From: Epiperipatus broadwayi
Taxonomy: Eukaryota > Onychophora > Udeonychophora > Euonychophora > Peripatidae
DNA: 64,000 nucleotides
NCBI GenBank assembly: GCA_028023455.1
Contig: JAQFVV010012394.1
Span: 24,997,053 to 25,061,052 of the forward strand
Direction of reading: 5' to 3'
The notes under the pieces were generated by a model. It was not told where the DNA came from. It saw only the letters and a program-made list of their open reading frames with translations, and made no database searches. Below, one piece after another: positions 45,885-54,240 of the stretch; the first letter of the stretch is position 1, and each line of letters begins with the position of its first letter. The position numbers were made by a program, and so were the translations under genes.

Positions 45885-46275
45885 CTAGGGGACAGGATTG
45901 ATATAAATCCACTAAAATATCACATGATTACTATTTTTAATGCTTATACAAGCTGTTAAAACATTAGCAAACTCTCCATTAGTAATCAATAGATACAAGA
46001 TTTTAAAATCCCTATCTAGTGCTTATTCATCCAATATCCTCTGACTAGGTTTTAACTTGTGGCTTTCATCAATAAGGAGTCTTAAATTTGAGAGCACTGC
46101 ACCTATATCTTAGGGTCTAATGCAATCCTCTAGCAGATATCCTTTACCTATTTTTTAACTAGATATGGATTTTATGTGCAAAACGTTTTTGCAAGCATAT
46201 TATATGGAGTGTTAGCTACTATTTTAATAACTTATTTAAGCATAGAAAATGGTGAAATGTGATGTTTTGATAGTT
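45885..46275 (-). repeat. Repeat C, copy 5, near full length
   Basis: Outer end ATATCACATGATTACTATTT with TGCTTATACAAGCTGTTAAA, then TTAGCAAACTCTCCATTAGT, TCATCCAATATCCTCTGACT, TTGAGAGCACTGCACCTATA, and on the far side TTATTTAAGCATAGAAAATG. The two outer ends are inverted relative to each other, giving an element close to 390 bases. Confidence 0.7.
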
Positions 46276-46464
46276 TACACCAATACTTCCCATAGGATAA
46301 TGATGACTGTGTTTTTTTTAAAAAAGCAGAGACTAAAATGTATAGATACTGAACTGGGTTCAAATCTATATGACTATACAAATGAAAGTTTGGATTAAAA
46401 ACATTAGTGTGTTTTCATATTAGGTTCATAGCTTTATAGTTAACCAAATAGATAAAAGATGGCT

Positions 46465-46695
46465 TCTGAAGGGTTGCATTAGATCCTAGAATATAGGTGC
46501 AGTGCTTTCAGATCCAAGGCTCCTCATTATTGAAAGCCATAAGCTTATGCACAAACTTTCTTGCATTCATTTATTATTAAGGCTTTCACTAGGTGACACT
46601 ACTGTATGGAAAGAGTGCAACTGTTTTATCAGCTTGAGTAAGCATAGGAAATGGTGGTCATATAATCTTTTAGGGATAATATATATATATAGTTA
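46465..46695 (+). repeat. Repeat C, copy 6
   Basis: GGTGCAGTGCTTTCAGATCC, AAGGCTCCTCATTATTGAAA, TTATGCACAAACTTTCTTGC, AGGTGACACTACTGTATGGA, TTGAGTAAGCATAGGAAATG. Core deleted between CTCCTCA and the right arm. Confidence 0.7.
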
Positions 46696-47679
46696 GCATT
46701 AAAAGTGAATGTTTGTGATATATTCTCAGATTACTTGTGTTAAACCAGGAATAGTTCAGGTATAAGGATTTGTGGATATTCTGTATATTATATATCTCAC
46801 ATCCACCTCATCTTAGACATTGTATTAATTTTTTTACATGTCATTTGATTCTTGGGTATATTACAGTATAATGAAAACAAGAGCAATTCTCTTTTAGCTT
46901 CACCAAATGGTCACATATCGGAATCCCTATCAAAATATGTTGATAATGCTTTACTTATTAATATGTGAACTATTTTAGAAGATAAATCTACATTATTTAA
47001 TTAAAATAATACTTAGTTATTTGAATTAGAAGTAATTTTTATCTTATTAAATTAACCAGATTATTTAAAATAATAAACGAATGGGTTTCAAAGATATGTA
47101 TATAAAAGTCTACAGGAAGTATATCCTGTCAGAAATTCTATCCTTGTTTCTCTACTGGAGATTTTTTCCTTTTTCTTAAAAAAAAAAATGTAAAAAAATT
47201 ATTGATCAATATTGTATTTTAAAATAGAATGATTTGTAATTTCTAATTTATTTATAGTTTTTATTTCTATGCAATCAAACTTAATTTGTGTATATGCTCA
47301 CAATTGCCAAATTGGTAGAAGTTAAATGGAATAAATCATAGAAATATGAAGGATCCGAGGTCTGCCATCTGATTAATCCAAGTTGTCTAATTTAATGCTA
47401 ATATGGTATATGGACTGCCAGTTTGATGGATTTATATACTACTTTCCATGGAATGAAAAAAAAAAAACTAATTGATAAAAAATAAAATGTTTGAACGTTA
47501 TTCTTGAATTTGCATCTATAAGATTACATCAAATAGAATCAAAATTTCTACTTTACTGAATAAGCCTGAATATATTATTAAGACTATTTTTACAAGTCAT
47601 ATTTTCATAGAATTATTTTAAATAAACTTGCAAATAAAGCTCATTTTTGAAATATGAATGCCAATTAATATTGTCAAAG
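46696..47679. other. A+T-rich spacer with a half-copy of foldback H
   Basis: At about 47,600-47,650 AATTATTTTAAATAAACTTG with CAAATAAAGCTC matches one arm of repeat H at 13.7 kb. Otherwise nothing recognised. Confidence 0.45.
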
Positions 47680-47693
47680 TTATTTTAAATGGT
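47680..47693. repeat. 14-bp direct repeat flanking the palindrome, left
   Basis: TTATTTTAAATGGT, repeated exactly at 48,080-48,093. Possible target duplication, although the word is A+T-rich and overlaps the palindrome end by four bases on the right. Confidence 0.55.
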
Positions 47694-47852
47694 CAAAATA
47701 AAAGTCATAGATCATTTCATAGATCACATGACCCTATCTCTTAAGCTTGTAAGTTATAAACAGTGAGGATTGCCAATTCCTCTACAAGCTTTATGATAAA
47801 TGCTTAGCCAGAGCCAGCACTTAAAATATCTCTGTCAGGAACCCCTCCCCAA

Positions 47853-47895
47853 ACCCCTGACCATGGTTTCGTGCTTTGGCACTCCTCAGAGAGGT
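47853..47895 (-). ncRNA. Type I hammerhead ribozyme, minus strand
   Basis: Exact mirror of the plus-strand ribozyme at 47,944-47,986; the single arm mismatch lies outside it. Transcription leftwards from the palindrome centre would produce it. Confidence 0.75.
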
Positions 47896-47943
47896 GTCAG
47901 GGTAGGTTCAGATACTAGATCTAGTATCTGAACCTACCCTGAC

Positions 47944-47986
47944 ACCTCTCTGAGGAGTGCCAAAGCACGAAACCATGGTCAGGGGT
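47944..47986 (+). ncRNA. Type I hammerhead ribozyme, plus strand
   Basis: Parts in order: ACCTCT (stem I 5'), CTGAGGA (conserved core, form CUGANGA), GTGC (stem II), CAAA loop, GCAC (stem II), GAAA (core), CC-AT-GG (stem III: A15.1-T plus two C-G pairs around a two-base loop), TC completing the GTC cleavage triplet (cut expected after 47,980), then AGGGGT (stem I 3', six pairs with one G-T). Every core base of the motif is present and stem II keeps the G10.1-C11.1 pair. A very short stem III is typical of hammerheads in Penelope-like elements and retrozymes, which often work best as dimers. Activity is inferred from the motif, not shown. Confidence 0.75.
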
Positions 47987-48079
47987 TTGGGGAGGGGTTT
48001 CTGACAGAGATATTTTAAGTGCTGGCTCTGGCTAAGCATTTATCATAAAGCTTGTAGAGGAATTGGCAATCCTCACTGT

Positions 48080-48093
48080 TTATTTTAAATGGT
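48080..48093. repeat. 14-bp direct repeat flanking the palindrome, right
   Basis: Exact copy of TTATTTTAAATGGT at 47,680-47,693. Confidence 0.55.
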
Positions 48094-48694
48094 TCTGTAA
48101 GAATCTGGCTTTAAAATTGTCTAAGCAATATATTCACTTATTTGTTTCATAAAGTAGATGTATATTCTTAGCATTACATATTTGATAAGCCAAAAAATTA
48201 TTTACATGTTCATTAAACTAATTAATCAAAATAACTTATTTATCAAAACAATATCAATAATATATTGTATGGTATGAATTTAATACCTCTTACTCTAAAG
48301 AACGATATTTAATTAGAACAATCACTCTTTCAGAATTTATTGGTCTGCATGAAACAATTATGTACATTTATTGTCATCTTGAAGAACAGATCATCTTTAT
48401 TGTAAGATAAAATATCCAATCTAAAGATTTTGTGCAGGCTATTTCAGCTTTAAACAAAGAAGGCAATTCATATTTTATCATGACATGTGTATATCACCAA
48501 TCATATATGGTCATATGTGTTATAACAAATGATATTACTGTTAAAGAATGCAGAGGATATATATATAATTTGTTATGACTTTATTATGGAATGTTTGTTT
48601 ATATTTCTACTGGCAGTGTTGATTGTTTATTCTTTTCATGCATGTAAAATTGTTTAATGTTTTTATTATGGAAATCTTACTCTATAGTCATTTA
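48094..48694. other. A+T-rich spacer, nothing recognised
   Basis: No gene or family repeat. Confidence 0.45.
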
Positions 48695-48775
48695 AGCTAG
48701 AAACTAATCTGGGAATATTTGAATAGCATAGCTTTGGATAAGGATTTATTAAGCACTACCCATCTTTGGTATTAA
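48695..48775 (+). repeat. Repeat D, copy 3 (fragment)
   Basis: AAGCTAGAAACTAATCTGGG, AATATTTGAATAGC, TGGATAAGGATTTATTAAGC. The GAAAC...TCTGGG part is the 3' half of the hammerhead-like core of repeat C. Confidence 0.5.
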
Positions 48776-49535
48776 TTGAGTTATGAATAAATGGCATGCA
48801 ACAAGATGGGTGCAAACGGTAATGCGTTATGCAGAAGATTTAGATAAAGAATTTATATCAGTATACTTATACAAAAGGTGGGATGATTGTGTTAAAAGTA
48901 TTGTTGAGTGTTTTAGTGCTAAGGAATGGGATAGAAGAATAGATGTATTAATAAAGAACAGGGAGCTGGAGAGATGGAGAGCTAGTATGGAGAGTAAAAA
49001 GAGTTTAAATATTTATAGAAGTAAACAGAATATTGGATGCGAGTTAATTTATGATAATAACAAGGAAAGTAGTTTACTGTTTAAGACTCGAACAGGATCT
49101 TTAGCAACAAGGGAATATACATGTAAATGAAGAAATATGGGTGATTTAGTCTGCAAGCTGTGTAAGGAAGGTATAGAAAATATTAAGCATCTATTAATTG
49201 AATGTAAATGCCTGAAAGCAGAATGAATACAAATAATGAAGTTGTGGAAGAATAAATATGAACAAAGTGATTATACAGAAAATGGCTTATTGGTTTTTAT
49301 GCTGGGTTTGGGAAAAGATAAGGGGGTTTTAGATCTAAAGGCCATGGAGTTGACAAAGAGTATGTCGTGGAAATGGCATGGAGCAGAGTAGAAAAGAATA
49401 TGGGAAAACTTGGGGTGGGAAATGGAAAGAAGTTCAAAGTGGCTAACAGGTTTCTCTTGACATAGTTGCTGAGAGATTCCTGACTCCATCTAAGAAGTCA
49501 CAGTGCATCACATCACATAACAATGCTAAAAAAAA
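48776..49535 (+). pseudogene. Non-LTR retrotransposon C-terminal region with CCHC finger (family X)
   Basis: An open frame at 48,783-49,130 encodes YAEDLDKEFISVYLYKRWDD, then YRSKQNIGCELIYDN and LLFKTRTGSLATREYT. After a stop at 49,128 the frame continues DLVCKLCKEGIENIKHLLIE-CKCL. C-x2-C-x7-H-x4-C is the terminal zinc knuckle found in several LINE clades. The 3' part (GTTTGGGAAAAGATAAGGGG, GTGGAAATGGCATGGAGCAG) matches the split copy at 59.5-62.9 kb in order. 5'-truncated, so there is no RT core here. Clade not resolved. Confidence 0.7.
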
Positions 49536-49544
49536 ATCTGCATA

Positions 49545-49665
49545 TGAAACAGATGGATAAAATAAAGAAGATTGTTGACTTGATGTAGAGAAAAGAAGCT
49601 AGGGATCAAAGAAATTGAATTCAACTTGGAGAGATCTTTATCCTACAAAAATGATGATGATTGGG
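49545..49665 (+). pseudogene. RTE-type LINE 3' end, short
   Basis: AACAGATGGATAAAATAAAG, AAAAGAAGCTAGGGATCAAA, TTCAACTTGGAGAGATCTTT, ATCCTAC, then ATGATGATG. Last about 35 codons only. Confidence 0.65.
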
Positions 49666-49778
49666 GCATGTGAAATATCAGAATACATAAAGGATTTTAT
49701 GATTGTGACTCTGCCATCTTGTTCTGTATTTTATAAAATGTCCTTTATATTTCATAATGCTAGCTGAAAATTAAATGG

Positions 49779-49911
49779 AAAATATCAAATCACCCTTCTA
49801 AATGTTAAGATATTTTAGCAAACTCTCTGTGAATAAAGTCAAGCTTTATATTTATTCACTGAGGAAGTTGCTGAAATATCTTAACATTTGAGTGATTTAA
49901 TATGTTTTATA
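49779..49911. repeat. Hairpin-forming inverted repeat
   Basis: AAATATCAAATCACCCTTCT, AAATGTTAAGATATTTTAGC on the left pairs with GCTGAAATATCTTAACATTT, GAGTGATTTAATATGTTTT on the right; inner pair GTGAATAAA/TTTATTCAC. Arms about 55 bases. Confidence 0.75.
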
Positions 49912-49914
49912 TTT

Positions 49915-50125
49915 GTAATATGTATGATGGACAGTTGAAATCTTAAACTGGATTCCAATAGATTTTAAAAGACACAGAAAGAGACCACATATAAGATGGA
50001 TGAAATAAGAAAAGATGTGATGTGGAAAAGAAAGGCTAGAGATTGGAAAAGACTGTGGATTGGACTTGGAGAAACCTTCACTCTGTAGTGGATTGATAAT
50101 GGTTAACGATGATGATGTTATTGGA
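49915..50125 (+). pseudogene. RTE-type LINE 3' end
   Basis: GACAGTTGAAATCTTAAACT (W.IEILNW), CACAGAAAGAGACCACATAT (KRPH), ATGAAATAAGAAAAGATGTG, GGACTTGGAGAAACCTTCAC, stop TAG, then GATGATGATG. Truncated. Confidence 0.7.
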
Positions 50126-50264
50126 GAGATTTAAATTATATATTATTTTTTCTCCCACTTTCTTTTGATTCTTGTTTTAAAAATATATATATAACTGCTC
50201 ACGCTCGCACACACACATGTATACAGAGATTAATACAACACTATTCAATAAAATGTAATCACTG

Positions 50265-50520
50265 GATTGATGGCCTATGTGATTTAAAGCAATGATAGAG
50301 TGGTGGCCTCTCTACCTGGATCTCAACTATTCTATCACTTCCGGTAGTCAAACTTCATATGAATCTTCGAGTTATTATTTATTAATGACGCTCTACGTGA
50401 TTTAGAGCAGTGATAAAGTAGCGAATCCTACGGATGAAGATCCTCAATTCTATCACTTCCAGTGCTCGAATTTCATGTGCATTTGAATACTAACTTCAGA
50501 ACAACAAACTATTCAATTTT
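50265..50520 (+). repeat. Two tandem SINE family A copies
   Basis: Copies near 50,270-50,370 and 50,388-50,520. Heads CCTATGTGATTTAAAGCAAT and CTCTACGTGATTTAGAGCAG; middles CTATCACTTCCGGTAGTCAA and CTATCACTTCCAGTGCTCGA. Confidence 0.65.
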
Positions 50521-51158
50521 ATTTTTACTTGATTGATAGGCTATCCAAACACTGATTATATAATGCACTGTTTTATATTATCCGAATTATCGTTAACAAA
50601 CAAAATTAATCCTATATATATATGTGAGATCATTTTCATTGTAATGATTTGGTACATTATTAACATTCCTTTTCATTAAACACATTTGTATTTTTTCTTC
50701 CGATTAAAAATCTTAAGTTCCGTCACCTATTTAAGCTTTAGTATCTTCTCTGTCACGTTTCAGTGAACAGTAGGGATTATGTTAAGAAATTGCATGCACG
50801 CACTTTGGTAATTGATCATCAGTTAAGCGTCTTATTAATTGTTAATTATACAGGCTGCATTAAAGTAATTTAAAACTTGTTTGTTATTTAAGTTGGTTTT
50901 AATAAATGGACAGTTGGCACACCGTGTGTATATAGCAAGTTTAAGCATCTTCATGATGGTGTTGTTTGTATGAATACATAATATGAACTAATTCTTTGCC
51001 GGTAGCATTTTCTGTTTAAATGACCTATTAATGAGCTTACATTAATCTGTTTTATTGTTTGCCATTTTACCCCTAAAATATCGCTGTTTCCAAGCAATCT
51101 GAAATGATTGGATTGCATTATGTAATTATGCAAATTAAAAAGGGAAAAATTAAGTCAA
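50521..51158. other. Repeat-free segment, possible conserved non-coding element
   Basis: No match to local repeats. 50,990-51,145 holds TATTAATGAGCTTACATTAA, GCAATCTGAAATGATTGGAT and a perfect octamer in ATTATGCAAATTAAAA. Suggestive of homeodomain/POU sites, but the background is A+T-rich. Confidence 0.3.
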
Positions 51159-51229
51159 ACATTGGTAGCCTAGTGGTTAGCATAGCTGCCTTCCAAGCAG
51201 CTGGCCGGGTTCTCTTTCCGGTCAACGCA
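51159..51229 (+). pseudogene. tRNA-Gly(TCC)-like relic
   Basis: Length 71. D-arm-like TAGCCTAGTGGTTAGCATAG, anticodon arm CTGCCTTCCAAGCAG with anticodon TCC at 51,192-51,194, T-arm CCGGG/TCCGG, 3' half CAACGC plus A. The acceptor stem has two mismatches, and the T-loop TTCTCTT lacks the conserved TTCGA core, so it is unlikely to be a working tRNA gene. A9 follows about 12 bases later. Confidence 0.5.
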
Positions 51230-51379
51230 TTGACATATTAAGAAAAAAAAATTAAGTAAAAAAATAATCCAATTTACATCTTAATTTTTTATATTTTCTT
51301 TACATTTGGAATTTAACCTTTAGCTAATTTGTAAGAATGTACTTTCTTTTGCACATATAATCGTACATACATATATACT

Positions 51380-51495
51380 TATGTGGAGTTGCAGAATGGT
51401 AAACTCTGGAGCTTAGGGTCCATGGATTGCATCCAATTTTGTACACACTTCCAGCGCTCATATTTCTTATGAATTCTCAAGCAATAAAGTCCTTT
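51380..51495 (+). repeat. tRNA-Lys-like SINE (family A)
   Basis: ATGTGGAGTTGCAGAATGGT, AAACTCTGGAGCTTAGGGTC, ACTTCCAGCGCTCATATTTC, TTATGAATTCTCAAGCAATA, AAGTCC. Confidence 0.7.
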
Positions 51496-51667
51496 ATTTA
51501 TTTTAGCGATATTACATTTATTTTTTTGTGAAACTGAATTTTAATTTCACTTACCTATTAACAATCTTTTGTAGGAGTTGTCGTACATTTTTTTAATCTT
51601 CATTTATTTCGTTTGCATTGTCTTTCTTACTGTCTTGTTTACTTTTTCTTAATAATAATATTACTAT

Positions 51668-52258
51668 ACCCTGAATAGTTTTGTGCAGGGGTAGAGCATC
51701 AAACCCTGAAGTATAAGGCTCTCTAATTGAATCCAGTGCTGGCAGTCAAACTTTTTGTGAACTCTTGAGCAATAGGCAAGAATGTTCTTTGTGTTTAACT
51801 AACACTAGTTATTTGACTTTTGAAAAAAGTTTGTCATTGATTGTATTATACTAAATAATATTTTTTGTATTTTGTGCTGGTAGAGGGTTGACTTGGGATC
51901 AGCAGATTGATTCTGCTGCTGGGAGGTCTGGTGCTTGAACTTTTTATGAACTCCCAAGTGATAAAGCCATATATCTTTTGTGTACCCTGCATGATTTGAA
52001 GCAGTTGGTAGACCATCCAACTTGGGGATTGGGGAGGGGGACCCCAGGATCGATTCAGCTGCTCACAGTTCTGGTGTTCAAATTTCATATGAATTCCTGA
52101 GCAATAAAGCCATTTGTCTTTTAATGTATTATGCTTGGTTCGATGCAGTTGGTAGAGGGTACAACTTGGGATCAAAGAGCTCCATGATCAATTCTGACAC
52201 TCACAGGTCTGGCGCTTGAACTTCTTATGAACTCCTGAGCAATAATGCCATATGTTTT
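51668..52258 (+). repeat. Tandem array of four tRNA-Lys-like SINEs (family A)
   Basis: Copies start near 51,668, 51,863, 51,983 and 52,128. The first has GCAGGGGTAGAGCATCAAAC, the clearest tRNA-Lys-like A-box side. Tails end CTCCTGAGCAATAATGCCAT or a close variant. Frames called on either strand here are products of the repeat. Confidence 0.8.
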
Positions 52259-52817
52259 TTTATATATGTGTTTTATATGATTTTAAAGCCTTTGATCAAG
52301 ATTTTTTTTTTGTATGGAATTTATTTTACATTATTATTTTCTCATTTTTTCTGAATAAATAAATTGTCATCATACCAACACCATTTTCTGGAGATTGTAT
52401 GAAGAATATCCTGCCTGTTCATAAAATTTTCAAAAAAATATGCATCTTAAAAACGTGGTTTTCATTTATAAGTATGAATCAGATCTAAAACTGAGATGAG
52501 TTATGGAAAGCCATAGCAGAAAACTACCGCTGGTGATCAAGTGTTATTATTTATTTATAGTATTATATTGTTTGGTTATTCAATCTGCATTTGGAAAGAA
52601 CTTAAATACATGTACCTGTAAGAACTTTAGATTGACTGGTATATTCTGTGTGTTTTTGAAGTGTTATTTTGCTGTAAAATACAAAGGAAATAGAAAAAAG
52701 ATAAAATGAAATAAAATGTTAAAGATAAAATCTCTATAGAAAATTGTACTAATGCCCATAATAGGAAGCCAGAATTTAGGCTGCTGATGATAATAGTTGA
52801 TTACAGTTATGTTGGCT
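52259..52817. other. A+T-rich spacer, nothing recognised
   Basis: The frame 52,503-52,709 begins with a hydrophobic stretch but matches nothing. Confidence 0.4.
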
Positions 52818-52945
52818 GCATGGTTTGGCACAGTGGGCAGTGGTAAAGTGAAAGATACTGGAGGTCAAGATCTATGGTTGGTCGTCTCTGTTCCATACTC
52901 AAAATTTTATGAATTCCTGAACAATAAACCACTTGATTATTATTA
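52818..52945 (+). repeat. tRNA-Lys-like SINE (family A)
   Basis: GGCTGCATGGTTTGGCACAG, GGTAAAGTGAAAGATACTGG, TTTTATGAATTCCTGAACAA, TAAACCACTTGATTATTA. Confidence 0.7.
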
Positions 52946-54099
52946 TTGTCATGTCAATAGCAAAATTGCATTTTAAACTATGGTTATCTACAAAAGTCAT
53001 AAACTATTTCTTATAGTGGTTGCATTTTTTCTTTTTTTAAGAGGCAGAATACCATTGATATGATTATTGACAGTCACCATTGATTTTTGCCTAAGAACAG
53101 TGATTCCCAAGTAGAATTAGTAACACCATGATTCCAAAAAAAAATGAAAGCAAGTCTTTGGGATTTATTTTTTTAAAACTTTTAGAAAATATAAAAATAT
53201 TATACTTTAATGTTATCTCTGAAGTTATCTTCTATATATTTTCTAGTTTTTTCTTTTTATCAGTGCATCTTTCCACCAGTGATCAATCACATTGCAACCA
53301 TCCATCAGCATAGAAGTCAGTCTAATCTCTCTTACTACGGGTGTATTTTGAAACACCCATTTTACTTTTCAAATGAATAGGACCTACGCAACACGTTATA
53401 ATTTAAATTTGTATATGTACTTTTAGATGAACTTAACTTCATATATATATAGACATATTTCAAATATCTCTTTCATTACACATTCCTGAAACATGAATGA
53501 AGATATGTAAACAAGTCAAGTGGTCTCCAAGATGCACATTTCATGCTGAATCAATCATCAGTTGTCCCAGATCACAATCTCACATATGTCTTTCTCATTT
53601 GTTCAGGATTTATAAGTAGAAAATTACTGCATTTTAATTTATAACTGTCAGACTTTTCAACACATAAACTTTGTCATAAATCACTTAAATAAATATATTA
53701 ATGATTATTACTAAACATTTTTTAAACTAGAGGTTATCCCTAACCCAAATTTACATTTTAAATACCAGTTGATGAATAATGTATCTATAGTGTTACAGAG
53801 GTACCATGTTTTTTTTTAATAAAAAAAAACAAAAAACTAAACATCATGAGAAACCACAATTCATTTTTGTGCATAATAAAAAGGTTGTTGTGTTTAAAAC
53901 TATGAAGTGGCAGTTTATAATTTCCAAGCATAAATTTTAACATTTGCTGGGTTTTTTTTTTTTAATTTATATTTTCCATTTTTCTTTCTATTCATATTAG
54001 CAAAAGCTTTCAAATATTATTCATGATTTCCCAATTGTTGCCATTTTTTGAAGCTCATCTCATCTTTACAATCTCTTTATATATATATATCATTAAAAA
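52946..54099. other. A+T-rich spacer, nothing recognised
   Basis: A small hairpin GGGTGT/ACACCC lies near 53,340. No gene. Confidence 0.45.
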
Positions 54100-54240
54100 C
54101 CAGGCAACACTTAGATAATCTCAATATCAATAACAATCAACAATTTCTAACTGTTGTCAAGGCAAACCCCTTTTAACAATAAAGGTGGAATCCACCCTTA
54201 TTAATATATATATATAAGTTTTTAAACATTGCAACTCTTA
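54100..54240. repeat. Foldback element E, copy 3 (one end)
   Basis: ATCTCAATATCAATAACAAT, CTGTTGTCAAGGCAAACCCC, TTTTAACAATAAAGGTGGAA, TTTTTAAACATTGCAACTC. Matches the left arm of the 19.4-kb element. Confidence 0.6.

Larger units (their letters stand above)
47756..48083. repeat. 328-bp near-perfect palindrome carrying two hammerhead ribozymes
   Basis: Arms of 164 bases meet without a spacer at 47,919/47,920 (centre ACTAGATCTAGT). I compared them base by base and found one mismatch, at 47,839 against 48,000. Recognisable arm pieces: AAACAGTGAGGATTGCC outermost, GCTTAGCCAGAGCCAGCACT, CCCTCCCCAAACCCCTGACC, CCTCAGAGAGGTGTCAGG, GGTTCAGATACTAGA innermost. G+C is far above the flanks. No coding sequence recognised. 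Non-palindromic DNA of 62 bases separates the left direct repeat from the arm. Options: inverted dimer of a hammerhead-bearing retroelement, a foldback transposon, or an assembly artefact. Confidence 0.95.

Noticed and set aside
52503-52709. Small secreted cysteine-containing peptide (hydrophobic start)
   Set aside because: Hydrophobic residues are expected from A+T-rich DNA, there is no splice or promoter context, and no family match is known to me.
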